Below, in pieces: positions 26,613 through 38,561 of a stretch of 50,597 bases of DNA. Within the stretch, counting starts at the first letter, position 1. The number at the start of each line of letters is the position of its first letter. The stretch lies in the NCBI RefSeq assembly GCF_002198735.1, contig NZ_MWLO01000063.1:1-50597 (forward strand). Reading direction: 5' to 3'. This DNA comes from Ideonella sp. A 288 (GTDB taxonomy: Bacteria > Pseudomonadota > Gammaproteobacteria > Burkholderiales > Burkholderiaceae_C). The translations under genes were made by a program, and so were the position numbers. The notes beneath the pieces were generated by a model. That model saw nothing but the letters and a program-made list of their open reading frames with translations, was not told where the DNA came from and made no database searches.

Positions 26613-26670
26613 GCCCCGCCCGGCCGCCCGAAGGGGCTCATTCCCGCCTGGCGGGACGGGCCGAAGGCCC
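26610..26670. repeat. Triple-stem palindromic element between hypD and hypE
   Basis: Stem 1 pairs 26610-26617 with 26633-26640 (8 bp) and starts on the hypD stop codon. Stem 2 pairs 26642-26647 with 26651-26656. Stem 3 pairs 26658-26662 with 26666-26670 (gaa loop). It fills most of the only sizeable gap in the hyp genes, 12 bp before the hypE ATG. It may attenuate or stabilise the transcript. Confidence 0.7.
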
Positions 26671-26682
26671 AAGGGTGCCCTG

Positions 26683-27741
26683 ATGAGCAAAGGAAAGCCC
26701 GACTACGTTCGTCCGCTCGACCTGAAGCACGGCCGTGTCGACATGAACCACGGCGCCGGCGGCCGCGCCGGCCTGCAGTTGATCGACGAGGTCTTCGCCC
26801 GCGCCTTCGACAATGAGTTCCTGCGCCAGGGCGACGACGGCGCGCTGCTGGACATCCCGCCAGAGCACCGGCTGGTGATGGCCACCGATGGCCACGTCAT
26901 TTCGCCGTTGTTCTTTCCCGGTGGCGACATCGGCTGCCTGGCGGTGCACGGCACCGTCAACGACGTGGCGATGCTGGGTGCGAAGCCGCTGTACCTGGCC
27001 GCCAGCTTCATCCTGGAGGAAGGCTTTCCGCTGGCCGACCTGAAGCGCATCGTCGATTCGATGGCCGCGGCCTCGCGTGAGGCCGGTGTGCCGGTGGTCA
27101 CCGGCGACACCAAGGTGGTGGAGCAGGGCAAGGGCGACGGCGTGTTCATCGCCACCACCGGCCTCGGCGTGGTGCCCTTCGGCCGGCGCATCGGCGGCGC
27201 CCTGGCGCGACCGGGCGACGCGATCCTGGTGTCGGGCCCGATCGGCGACCACGGCGTGGCGGTGATGTCGCTGCGCGAGTCGCTCGAGTTCGAGACCGCC
27301 ATCGTCAGCGACACCGCGGCACTGCACGGCCTGGTCGCGCAGTTGCTGGCCGCGCTGCCCGAGGGCGCGGTGCACACGCTGCGCGACCCCACCCGGGGCG
27401 GGCTGGCCACCACGCTGAACGAGATCGCCCGGCAGTCATCGGCCGGCATGCTGCTGGACGAGGCGTCGATCCCGATCCGGCCGCAGGTCGAGGCGGCCTG
27501 CGAGTTGCTGGGGCTCGACCCCCTGTACATCGCCAACGAGGGCAAGCTGGTGGCCATCATCGCACCCGAATCGGCCGATGCGGCCCTGGCTGCGCTGCGC
27601 GCGCACCCCTTGGGCGCCGGCGCCGCGCGGATCGGCAGCGTCACCGACGACCCGCACCGCTTCGTGCAGATGGCCACCCGCTTCGGCGGCCGGCGCGTGG
27701 TGGACTGGCTCTCCGGCGAGCCGCTGCCACGCATCTGTTGA
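26683..27741 (+). CDS. hypE: Hydrogenase maturation protein HypE
   Basis: ATP-dependent dehydratase of 352 residues that converts the carbamoyl group on its C-terminal cysteine to cyanide. The C-terminus is intact (PLPRIC), the N-terminal glycine loop is MNHGAGGRAG, and other PurM-like motifs are ATDGHVISPLFFPGGDIG and TLRDPTRGGLATTLNE. A full set with HypF, HypC and HypD is therefore present. An unrecognised gene follows 18 bp downstream. Confidence 0.96.
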   Translation: MSKGKPDYVRPLDLKHGRVDMNHGAGGRAGLQLIDEVFARAFDNEFLRQGDDGALLDIPPEHRLVMATDGHVISPLFFPGGDIGCLAVHGTVNDVAMLGAKPLYLAASFILEEGFPLADLKRIVDSMAAASREAGVPVVTGDTKVVEQGKGDGVFIATTGLGVVPFGRRIGGALARPGDAILVSGPIGDHGVAVMSLRESLEFETAIVSDTAALHGLVAQLLAALPEGAVHTLRDPTRGGLATTLNEIARQSSAGMLLDEASIPIRPQVEAACELLGLDPLYIANEGKLVAIIAPESADAALAALRAHPLGAGAARIGSVTDDPHRFVQMATRFGGRRVVDWLSGEPLPRIC

Positions 27742-27759
27742 TCGCGATGGCGCCCGGCA

Positions 27760-28353
27760 GTGACTGCTCCGCTGTATCGCAAGACCGACGCCGGACGCAC
27801 CGAGGTGCGCGAACGGCGGGCCGGGCTGGACAGCCGCTCGCGCTCGCTGCTGATCCTGTGCAACGGCCAACTGGACGAGGCCGCATTGGAAGATCAGCTG
27901 CGCGGCCCGGTGACCGGGCTGCTGCAGGACCTGGTCGCGCGCGGCCTTCTGGAGCCTGCACCCACGGCTGCGAAGCCGGCGGTGCGGCCGTCGATCGCTG
28001 CACCACCACCGCGGCCAGCGCTGACGGCGGCGCCGATCGCCACGCTGCTGCGCATGACCGCACCGTTGCGGCAGAGGGTGGCGCCGAAGTCGGCGACTGC
28101 GACACCTGCGGCGGTCGCCACCCCGATGACGGCTGGCGGCGTGCCCGAGGCATTGCCGGACATCGTCCGACGTGGCTGGCAGCTGCTGGAGCCCTTGTTC
28201 GGCCCGGGCACCGCCGAGCGCATGGCGCCCATCCATCGCGCAGGCAGTGCGGCCGACCTGCGGCAGGCGCTCGATGAACTGCGCGACACCCTGGCCATCT
28301 ACCGCGGCCGCAAGTCGGCGGCCGAGCTGGTGCGGCGCATCGAACTCGGTTGA
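27760..28353 (+). CDS. Uncharacterised protein between hypE and hypX
   Basis: Not recognised as a known hydrogenase accessory gene. It encodes 197 residues from GTG 27760. The first 65 residues (PLYRKTDAGRTEVRERRAG, RSLLILCNGQLDEAALEDQL, LLQDLVARGLLE) look like a small winged-helix-type domain seen in many betaproteobacterial proteins. An Ala/Pro-rich linker (about 66-130) leads to a helical C-terminal domain (GWQLLEPLFGPGTAERM, ADLRQALDELRDTLAIY). There is no signal or membrane segment. It is in the same operon, with hypX starting 15 bp later. A regulatory or scaffold role is possible but unsupported. Confidence 0.7.
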   Translation: MTAPLYRKTDAGRTEVRERRAGLDSRSRSLLILCNGQLDEAALEDQLRGPVTGLLQDLVARGLLEPAPTAAKPAVRPSIAAPPPRPALTAAPIATLLRMTAPLRQRVAPKSATATPAAVATPMTAGGVPEALPDIVRRGWQLLEPLFGPGTAERMAPIHRAGSAADLRQALDELRDTLAIYRGRKSAAELVRRIELG

Positions 28354-28368
28354 TCGGCCCGCAGGCGC

Positions 28369-30108
28369 ATGCGCATCCTGCTGCTGACGCAGGCCTTCAA
28401 CGGCCTGGCGCAACGCCTGTTCGTCGACCTGCGTTCGCGTGGCCATACGGTGTCGGTGGAACTCGACATCTCGGACACCGTCACCGAGGAGGCCGTGGCG
28501 CGCTTCGCGCCCGACCTGGTGCTGGCGCCGTTCCTCAAGCGGCGCATCCCCGAATCGGTGTGGTCGCGTTGCCTGTGCCTGGTGGTGCACCCGGGGCCGC
28601 CGGGTGACCGTGGGCCGTCGGCGCTGGACTGGACGGTGTGGCGCGGCGAGCGCGACTGGGGCGTCACCGTGCTGCAGGCCGCGGCCGAGTTCGACGCCGG
28701 CCCGGTGTGGGCCTGGCGCGCCTTCGCCGTGCGGCCCGGGGCCAGCAAGGCCAGCCTCTATCGCCACGAGGTGAGCCAGGCGGCGGCCGAGGCGGTGCTC
28801 GACGCGCTGGACCGCGTGGTGCCGGGCTCGTCGGTGCCCCGCAGCGTGCCCGCGTTGCCGGCGACGCCGGGGACCTGGCAGCCGCTGGTCACCGCGGCGC
28901 AGCGCGCGGTCGACTGGACCACCTGCCCCAGCGACGAGGTGCTGCGCCGCGTGCGCAGCGCCGACGGCTCGCCCGGCGTGCAGGCGCCGCTGTACGGCGA
29001 GACCTGCCGGCTGCACGATGCCCATGCCGCCACGGCCGACACCCTGGCACGGGCGCCGACGGGCCCGCCCGGCACGGCCGTGGCCACGCGGGGCCCGGCG
29101 CTGCTGCTGCGCACGGTCGACGGCGCAGTGTGGATCGGCCATGTGCGGCGCGCCGCCGCCCAGGGCCAGCCGCTGGCGCTGAAGCTGGCCGCCACGCAGG
29201 CCTTTGCCGCCCAGGCGGCGGCGCTGCCGGAACTGGCCGTGCCGCTGCAACGCGACGAAGCCGAGTGGGACGAGTTGCGCTACCGCGAGCACGGCCCGGT
29301 GGGCGCGCGCGTGGGCTGGTTGGAGTTCGATTTCCACAACGGCGCGCTCAGCGAGCGGCAGGCCGCCCGCCTGGTCGACGCCTTGCGCCAGGCACGGGCC
29401 CGCGACACCCGGGTGCTGGTGCTGGCCGGCGGGCGCGACTTCTTCAGCAACGGCATCCACCTGCATGCCATTGAGGCGGCCTCGTTCGTGGCCGGCGACA
29501 GCGCCGCCGACGCCTCGTGGCGGCACATCAACGCCATCGACGACGTGGCGCTGGAGATCCTGCAGACCACCGACCGGCTCACCGTGGCCGCGATGCGCGG
29601 CAATGCCGGCGCGGGCGGCTGCTTCCTGGCGCTGGCCGCCGACCAGGTGTGGGCCCACGACGGCGTGCTGCTGAACCCGCACTACAAGAACATGGGCAAC
29701 CTGTACGGCAGCGAGTACTGGACCTACCTGCTGCCGCGCCGCGTCGGCGCAGAGGGGGCGAAGGCCATCATGCGCCAGCGCCTGCCGCAGGGCGCGCGCG
29801 AGGCCGCGGCCACCGGCCTGATCGACGCCACCTTTGCCGACGGAGTGGCGGCCTTCGAGCCACAGGCCTTGCAACGCGCGCTGGCGCTGGCTGCCGACGC
29901 GGGCTGGGCCGACGCCGTCGCCGCCAAGGCGGCTCGCCGCGCCGACGACGAGGCGGCCAAGCCGCTGGCCGCGTACCGTGCGGAGGAACTGGCGCAGATG
30001 CGCCGAAACTTCTACGGCTTCGATCCCAGCTACCATGTGGCGAGGCACCACTTCGTGCACCGCAAGCCCCACGCGTGGACGCCACGCCACCTCGCCTTGC
30101 ATCGATGA
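28369..30108 (+). CDS. hypX: HypX/HoxX, formyl-tetrahydrofolate-dependent CO-forming maturation protein
   Basis: Two-domain protein of 579 residues. The N-terminal half resembles formyltransferases (VHPGPPGDRGPSALDW near residue 82), binding formyl-tetrahydrofolate. The C-terminal half is an enoyl-CoA hydratase/crotonase fold (GGRDFFSNGIHLHAIE, NAGAGGCFLALAADQV). HypX has been shown in Ralstonia to make the active-site CO ligand aerobically from a formyl group, which suits the O2-tolerant enzyme here. The start at 28369 follows the unknown gene by 15 bp. Confidence 0.94.
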   Translation: MRILLLTQAFNGLAQRLFVDLRSRGHTVSVELDISDTVTEEAVARFAPDLVLAPFLKRRIPESVWSRCLCLVVHPGPPGDRGPSALDWTVWRGERDWGVTVLQAAAEFDAGPVWAWRAFAVRPGASKASLYRHEVSQAAAEAVLDALDRVVPGSSVPRSVPALPATPGTWQPLVTAAQRAVDWTTCPSDEVLRRVRSADGSPGVQAPLYGETCRLHDAHAATADTLARAPTGPPGTAVATRGPALLLRTVDGAVWIGHVRRAAAQGQPLALKLAATQAFAAQAAALPELAVPLQRDEAEWDELRYREHGPVGARVGWLEFDFHNGALSERQAARLVDALRQARARDTRVLVLAGGRDFFSNGIHLHAIEAASFVAGDSAADASWRHINAIDDVALEILQTTDRLTVAAMRGNAGAGGCFLALAADQVWAHDGVLLNPHYKNMGNLYGSEYWTYLLPRRVGAEGAKAIMRQRLPQGAREAAATGLIDATFADGVAAFEPQALQRALALAADAGWADAVAAKAARRADDEAAKPLAAYRAEELAQMRRNFYGFDPSYHVARHHFVHRKPHAWTPRHLALHR

Positions 30109-30136
30109 GCACCCCGCAAGTTTGCAGGCCGTCCCG

Positions 30137-31653
<1,517 letters not shown>

Positions 31654-31654
<1 letters not shown>

Positions 31655-32652
31655 TGTTCAAGGTGCTGTGGCTGCAATCGGGCGGCTGTGGCGGCTGCAG
31701 CATGTCGCTGCTGTGCGCCGACACCGCCGACTTTGCGGCGATGTGGCGCCACGCCGGCATCGAGCTGCTGTGGCACCCATCGTTGTCGCTCGAAAGCGGC
31801 GCCGAACTGCTGGCCTTGCTGGGCGACGTGCTGCAGGGCCGCCGGCAGGTGGATGCGCTGTGCATCGAAGGCGCGCTGCTGCGCGGCCCGCACGGCACCG
31901 GCCGCTTCCACGTGCTGGCCGGCACCGACACGCCGATGGTCGACTGGGTGCGCCGCCTGGCCGCGGTGGCCACGCACGTGGTGGCGGTGGGCAGCTGCGC
32001 CGCCTGGGGCGGCATCACCGCCACCGGTCCCAACCCCACCGACGCCTGCGGACTGCAGTTCGAGGGCGACCGCCCCGGCGGCCTGCTCGGCGCCGGCTTC
32101 GTGGCCCGCGGCGGGCTGCCGGTGGTCAACGTGGCGGGTTGCCCCACGCACCCGGGCTGGGTCACCGACACGCTGATGGCGCTGGCCTCCGGCGGCTTCG
32201 ACGCCACCGCGCTCGACGCGCTGCAGCGCCCGCGCTTCTACGCCGACCAGCTGGTGCACCACGGCTGCGCGCGCAACGAGTTCTACGAGTTCAAGGCCAG
32301 CGCCGAGAAGCCGTCCGACCTGGGCTGCATGATGGAGCACATGGGCTGCAAGGGCACGCAGGCCCACGCCGACTGCAACACGCGGCTGTGGAACGGCGAA
32401 GGCTCGTGCACCCGCGGCGGCTACGCCTGCATCAGCTGCACCGAGCCCGGCTTCCAGGACCCCGGCCACCCCTTCCACCTGACACCCAAACTGGCTGGCA
32501 TCCCGATCGGCCTGCCCACCGACATGCCCAAGGCCTGGTTCGTGGCCCTGGCCTCGCTGTCCAAGAGCGCCACGCCGCGCCGGGTGAAGCAGAACGCCAC
32601 CGCCGACCACCTGGTCGTCACGCCGGCCATCCGCCGCACGAGGCTGAAATGA
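31654..32652 (+). CDS. hoxB: Regulatory (H2-sensing) hydrogenase small subunit HoxB
   Basis: Iron-sulfur subunit of 332 residues with proximal-cluster cysteines beginning GGCGGC (Cys12, Cys15), then VGSCAAWGG and AGCPTHPGW. The medial and distal cluster cysteines are in HHGCARNEFY, LGCMMEHMGCKG and YACISCTEPGF. There is no Tat signal or membrane anchor, so it stays in the cytoplasm, as expected for HupU/HoxB of group 2b. The gene overlaps hoxA (TGATG) and hoxC (ATGA). Confidence 0.95.
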
Positions 32653-34124
32653 CCGCGCCGGCGTCGGGCGGGCGCCTGGTCGTCGGCCCCTTCAACCGCG
32701 TCGAGGGCGACCTGGAAGTGCGGCTCACGGTGTCCGACGGGCACGTGGCGCAGGCCCATGTCAACGCGCCGATGTACCGCGGCTTCGAGCAGATGCTGGT
32801 GGGCCGCGCCCCGCTCGACCTGCTGGTGATCGTGCCGCGCTTGTGCGGCATCTGCTCGGTGTCACAGTCGGTGGCCGCCGCGCGCGCGCTGGCCGATCTG
32901 GCCGGCGCGGGGCCACCGCCCAACGGCGCGCTGACGATCAACCTGATGCTGGCCTGCGAGAACCTGGCCGATCACCTGACGCACTTCTACCTCTTCTTCA
33001 TGCCCGACTTCACCCGCGCCGAGTACGCTGGGCGGCCCTGGCATGCCGAGGCGGTGCGGCGCTTCGCACCGCTGGCCGGCGTGCACGCGCGCGCGGCGGT
33101 GGCGGCGCGGCAGCGCTGGTTCACCCTGCTGGGCACGCTGGGCGGCAAATGGCCGCACACGCAGAGCGTGCAGCCGGGCGGCAGCTCGCGCGCCATCGAT
33201 GCGTCCGAACGCATCCGCCTGCTGGCCAAGCTGCGCGAGTTCCGCGCCTTTCTCGAGGACACGCTGTTCGGCGCCCCGCTCGAGCAAGTGGCCGCGCTCG
33301 ACACGGCCGCCGCGCTCGCGGCCTGGTGCGACCGCGAGCCGGGGCGCGGCGACCTGCGGCTGTTCCTGGCCATCAGCGCCGACCTGGGCCTGCCGTCGCT
33401 CGGCCCCGGCCCCGGCCGCTGCCTCAGCTACGGCGCCTACCGCGATGCCGATGGCGCGCACGCGATGGCGCCGGGTGTGTGGCATGCGCAGGGCGCGCGG
33501 CTGGAAGCTGTCGACACCGACCGCATCACCGAGGACGCCACCCACGCCTGGCTGGATGATGGCGGCGGCCCGCGCCACCCGCGCCAGGGGGTCACCGAGC
33601 CGCAGGCCGACAAGCCCGGCGGCTACACCTGGAACAAGGCGCCGCGCCTGGGCGGACAGGTGGTCGAGACCGGCGCGCTGGCGCGGCAGCTGGTGGACGG
33701 CCAGCCGCTGCTGGCCGAACTGGTGGCGGCGCAGGGCACCAGCGTGCACACGCGGGTGCTGGGCCGGCTGATCGAGCTGGCCCGGGTGCTGCCCTGGATG
33801 GAGCACTGGCTCGGGGCCATCCGCCCCGGCGAGGCCTTCCACACCCCCGTGACGCTGCCCGCCGACGGCCATGGCATGGGCCTCGCCGAGGCTGCGCGCG
33901 GCGCCCTGGGCCACTGGCTCACCGTGCGCGACGGCCGCATCGCCAACCACCAGATCGTCGCGCCGACAGGCTGGAACTTCTCCCCCCGCGACGCCGACGG
34001 CACGCCCGGCGCGCTGGAGGCCGCGCTGGCAGGCCTGCCGCTGGCGCCCGACGGCAGCGCGCCGGTGGCGGTGCAGCACATCGTGCGCTCGTTCGACCCG
34101 TGCATGGTGTGCACGGTGCACTGA
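32649..34124 (+). CDS. hoxC: Regulatory (H2-sensing) hydrogenase large subunit HoxC
   Basis: NiFe subunit of 491 residues with RLCGIC (Cys66, Cys69) and the C-terminal DPCMVC (Cys485, Cys488). The protein ends directly at TVH, so no protease step is needed, a hallmark of sensor hydrogenases. Ile68 between the L1 cysteines and Phe116 in the HFYLFF helix correspond to the bulky residues that narrow the gas channel and exclude O2 in RH enzymes. It partners HoxB and signals to HoxJ. Confidence 0.95.
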   Translation: MTAPASGGRLVVGPFNRVEGDLEVRLTVSDGHVAQAHVNAPMYRGFEQMLVGRAPLDLLVIVPRLCGICSVSQSVAAARALADLAGAGPPPNGALTINLMLACENLADHLTHFYLFFMPDFTRAEYAGRPWHAEAVRRFAPLAGVHARAAVAARQRWFTLLGTLGGKWPHTQSVQPGGSSRAIDASERIRLLAKLREFRAFLEDTLFGAPLEQVAALDTAAALAAWCDREPGRGDLRLFLAISADLGLPSLGPGPGRCLSYGAYRDADGAHAMAPGVWHAQGARLEAVDTDRITEDATHAWLDDGGGPRHPRQGVTEPQADKPGGYTWNKAPRLGGQVVETGALARQLVDGQPLLAELVAAQGTSVHTRVLGRLIELARVLPWMEHWLGAIRPGEAFHTPVTLPADGHGMGLAEAARGALGHWLTVRDGRIANHQIVAPTGWNFSPRDADGTPGALEAALAGLPLAPDGSAPVAVQHIVRSFDPCMVCTVH

Positions 34125-34149
34125 GGCCCCTGCGCCGCCGCCTGCCGCG

Positions 34150-35538
<1,389 letters not shown>

Positions 35539-35690
35539 AGCTGGCCGAGCGCCGCACACCGCGCCGTGTGCCGCAATGCGCGGGCGCGGGCGCTGCCGGC
35601 CGTGCCGCCCGGTTGTGCCGGCCGGGGGTGCCGGGCCAGAATGCGCAGGCCGTGCGGAACGCCGTTCGGCGCCCACCGGAGACTGCCGCC

Positions 35691-36905
35691 ATGATGTCGA
35701 CCCGCTCGATCCTCGCCGGCCTGTGGGTGGCGGCCTGGCTGCCGCTGGCACAGGCCCAGCCTGCCCCCGCGCCGCCGGTGCGCATCGGCCTGATCCTGCC
35801 GCTGTCGGGCGGATCGTCCGATTTCGGCACCAGCGCGCGACACGGCGCCGAGATGGCGGTGGCCGAGATCAACGCGGTGGGTGGCTTCCTCGGTCGTCCG
35901 CTGCAGTTGGTGGTGCGCGACGACAAGGGCACGCCCGACGTCGGCCGGGCGGCGGCGGTCGACCTGGTCGCCAAGGAGCGGGTGGACTACACCGTCGGCT
36001 TCTGCAACACCGGCGTCGCACTGGCCGCGCTGGACGTGTTCGAGAGCCACAAGCACCTGCTGATGGTGCCGTGCTCCACCGGCACGGCGGTGACCCACAA
36101 GACCCCGGCGGCGCAGAGCCATGTCTTCCGTGTGGCACCGCCCGACGACATGACCGCGCGCTTCCTGGCCCGCGAGATCGTCGACCGCCGCAAGTTGGGC
36201 AAGGTGGCGATCCTGGCCGACCGCACCGGCTATGGCGATGGCGGCGTGCGCGACCTGGGGGCCGAACTGGCCAGGCGCGGCCTGCAACCCCTGGTGGTGC
36301 TGCGTTTCGACCTGGGGGTGCAGTCGCTGCGCGACGAGTTGCAGGCCGCCCGTGCGGCCGGGGCCGACGTGGTGGTGAACTACACCGTCGGGCCCGAGCA
36401 TGCGGTGGCGCTGAAGGCCCGCGCGGCGATGGGCTGGCGCGTGCCCTACCTGGCGGCCTGGCCGCTGTCGTTCCGCAGCGTGCTGCAGAACGCCGGGCCC
36501 GCGGCGATCGAAGGCGCGCTGATGGCGCAGACCATCATCCAGGACAACGCCAACGAGCGCCGGGCGTCGTTCCTGGCGCGCTACTTCAAGCACAGCAACG
36601 ACCGGCCGATCGGCTCGCTGATGTCCGCCGCGCAGACCTACGATGCGGTGCACCTGATGTTGCGCGCGCTGTTCCAGAGCAAGGGCGACACCTCGGGCCC
36701 GGCCCTGAAGACCGCGCTCGAAGACTTGCGCGAGCCCTATCGCGGCGTGGTGACCACTTTCGACAAGCCCTTCACGCGCGACGACCACGAGGCCTTCTCC
36801 GACCGCATGATCTGGCTGGGCGAGTGGCGCAACGGCAGCATCGAATACCACCACGCCAGCGACGCCCGGCTGTCGTCGGTGATGCGGCGCAAGAACGAGC
36901 CCTGA
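35691..36905 (+). CDS. ABC transporter substrate-binding protein, branched-chain amino acid/amide type
   Basis: Periplasmic binding protein of 404 residues (Peripla_BP_6 family). It has a signal peptide (ILAGLWVAAWLPLAQAQ) and then VRIGLILPLSGGSSDFG, the classic start of LivJ/UrtA-like proteins. Further family stretches are MAVAEINAVGGFLGRPL and PCSTGTAVTHKTP. GGAG at 35678-35681 supports the start at 35691. No permease or ATPase genes are adjacent, so it is an orphan, lying 152 bp after hoxJ. The ligand cannot be told from sequence. Confidence 0.85.
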   Translation: MMSTRSILAGLWVAAWLPLAQAQPAPAPPVRIGLILPLSGGSSDFGTSARHGAEMAVAEINAVGGFLGRPLQLVVRDDKGTPDVGRAAAVDLVAKERVDYTVGFCNTGVALAALDVFESHKHLLMVPCSTGTAVTHKTPAAQSHVFRVAPPDDMTARFLAREIVDRRKLGKVAILADRTGYGDGGVRDLGAELARRGLQPLVVLRFDLGVQSLRDELQAARAAGADVVVNYTVGPEHAVALKARAAMGWRVPYLAAWPLSFRSVLQNAGPAAIEGALMAQTIIQDNANERRASFLARYFKHSNDRPIGSLMSAAQTYDAVHLMLRALFQSKGDTSGPALKTALEDLREPYRGVVTTFDKPFTRDDHEAFSDRMIWLGEWRNGSIEYHHASDARLSSVMRRKNEP

Positions 36906-36930
36906 GGCACCACCGCCTCCGGCCCCGGGC

Positions 36931-37452
36931 CTACCCGCGGCGCGGCGCGGCCGGGGCCGCGCAGGATTGCGACTGGCCCAGGCCCTTCAGGTAAGCGCGG
37001 CGCACCGCGCCCGCGGCGATGGAGGCGGCCACCTCGCGCGAGTAGCGTTCGGCGCCCGAGAGCTTGCGCACCCAGCCGCGGAAGGGCACCACGCCCTCGG
37101 CCGCGCCGCGCAGCGCGCCAACCGCGGCGTTGCCCACCTGGCCGCCGGTGCGGTCGACGAGGCCCGGGTCGTCGGCCGCGGGCGGGGTGTCGAGGTCGGC
37201 GCCGAGCACCGCGTCCAGTGCCTGCACCTCGGCCGCCAGCGCCGCGCAGCCCGTGGCCGCCGGCGGGGCATAGGGGGCCTTCAGCGCGGCCTGCAGCGGG
37301 GCCGGGATGTCGGCTTTCACCAGGTTGAGGTCGCCCAGCGGGGCCGTCACCGCGCCGGCAACGCTGCCGTTGCCGGGCTTGTCGGGGCTGCTGGCGCAGG
37401 CCGACAACAGTGCCGCGCAACACCACATGGTGAGTGACTTGGAGAGGTTCAT
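36931..37452 (-). CDS. Predicted lipoprotein, function unknown
   Basis: Protein of 173 residues with a lipoprotein signal: MNLSKSLTMWCCAALLSACAS, with the lipobox LSAC and acylated Cys19. The mature part is Ala/Pro-rich, then contains GNAAVGALRGAAEGVVPFRGWVRKLSGAER, which resembles a glycine-zipper-like helix followed by a basic segment. It lies convergent to the binding-protein gene (25 bp apart) and divergent from the DUF1003 gene. I do not recognise the family. Confidence 0.75.
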   Translation of the reverse strand: MNLSKSLTMWCCAALLSACASSPDKPGNGSVAGAVTAPLGDLNLVKADIPAPLQAALKAPYAPPAATGCAALAAEVQALDAVLGADLDTPPAADDPGLVDRTGGQVGNAAVGALRGAAEGVVPFRGWVRKLSGAERYSREVAASIAAGAVRRAYLKGLGQSQSCAAPAAPRRG

Positions 37453-37566
37453 CGAACCAATTTACCACCGGCCGGATCGGCACCGGTCGGTGCGATGCCG
37501 GACAGACCCCGCCGGCCTCGACGGCGCACGATGGGCCGCCCGTCCAGGGCGAACAGGACGTTGCCC

Positions 37567-38172
37567 ATGCCCCGCTCCGATGATGCTGCCGCCCGGCTCC
37601 TGGGCGTGCCCTTCGACCAGATGGACGCGTCGGCGCGCAAGGTGGCGCGGCACATTGCCGCGCGGCGCCACATCGCGCGCAACCTGGCGCTGGAGGGCGA
37701 TTCACCGCCCAGCCGTGGCGAGCGGGCCGCCGACGCGGTGGCGTCGTTCGGCGGCTCGTGGCCCTTTGTCGCGCTGTTCGCCAGCGTCATGCTGGTCTGG
37801 GTGGTGGCCAACGGAGCGCTGCTGTCGCTGCGCGGCAGCACCTTCGACCCGTACCCGTACATCCTGCTGAACCTGTTCCTGTCGATGCTGGCGGCGATCC
37901 AGGCGCCGGTGATCCTGATGTCGCAGAACCGCCAGTCCAAGAAGGATCGGCTCAGCGCAGCACACGACTACGAAGTCAACCTGAAGGCCGAGCTCGAGAT
38001 CATGCTGCTGCACGACAAGATCGACGCGCTGCGGCACACGCAGTGGACGGAGTTGATGGCGCTGCAGACGCGCCAGCTCGAACTGCTGGCCGCCTTGGCC
38101 GCCGGTACCCGCCCAGCGCCGGGTGATGCACCGGGTGACGCACCGGTGGCGCCGCCGGGCGCCACCGCATGA
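37567..38172 (+). CDS. DUF1003 family membrane protein
   Basis: Membrane protein of 201 residues. Two transmembrane helices (WPFVALFASVMLVWVVANG; YILLNLFLSMLAAIQAPVILM) are followed by the conserved SQNRQSKKDRLSAAHDYEVN and a coiled C-terminal region, the DUF1003 (PF06210) layout. The C-terminal 25 residues are Ala/Pro/Gly/Asp repeats (PGDAPGDAP). Function is unknown. The ATG at 37567 is used; one at 37531 would add 12 basic residues. It ends one base before the stop of the convergent DUF1840 gene. Confidence 0.85.
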   Translation: MPRSDDAAARLLGVPFDQMDASARKVARHIAARRHIARNLALEGDSPPSRGERAADAVASFGGSWPFVALFASVMLVWVVANGALLSLRGSTFDPYPYILLNLFLSMLAAIQAPVILMSQNRQSKKDRLSAAHDYEVNLKAELEIMLLHDKIDALRHTQWTELMALQTRQLELLAALAAGTRPAPGDAPGDAPVAPPGATA

Positions 38173-38173
38173 A

Positions 38174-38503
38174 TCACAGGCTCCAGACGATCGGCACGCC
38201 TTCGGCCAGCGAATGCCGCAACATCTCCATCAGCGGCCAGGCGCGCTGGCGCAGCGAGACGATATCGGTGTGCGCCGGTTGGCCGTCGTCGTCGGCGGTG
38301 TCGTCGCCGGCCTGGGCCATCCGGGGGATCAATTCGTCGCGCGCGATGGCCGCGTCGAGTGCGGCCATCGCGGTCGGCAGGGCGGCCACCTCGATGATGC
38401 CCTCGTCCGCCGGTTCGCGGCCCAGGGCCTGCAGCACCTCGTCGCCACGCGCCGACATCATGATCACGTCGCCGCTGGCGCTGGACTTGAAGCGGTATTT
38501 CAT
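38174..38503 (-). CDS. DUF1840 domain-containing protein
   Basis: Small protein of 109 residues. It begins MKYRFKSSASGDVIMMS, which with GIIEVAALPTAMAALDAAI and VSLRQRAWPLMEMLRHS matches the DUF1840 family found almost only in Betaproteobacteria. There is no signal peptide. Function is unknown. The ATG at 38503 has GGAG upstream and is preferred over a start nine codons earlier. Confidence 0.85.
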   Translation of the reverse strand: MKYRFKSSASGDVIMMSARGDEVLQALGREPADEGIIEVAALPTAMAALDAAIARDELIPRMAQAGDDTADDDGQPAHTDIVSLRQRAWPLMEMLRHSLAEGVPIVWSL

Positions 38504-38561
38504 GGACTTCTCCGGGGTACTGCGTTGCACGGCGGGTGGACGAAGGGGCGCGGGCCCAGGC

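Noticed and set aside
35554-35571. 6-bp hairpin after hoxJ as a terminator
   Set aside because: Short stem without a U-run; not strong enough to call.
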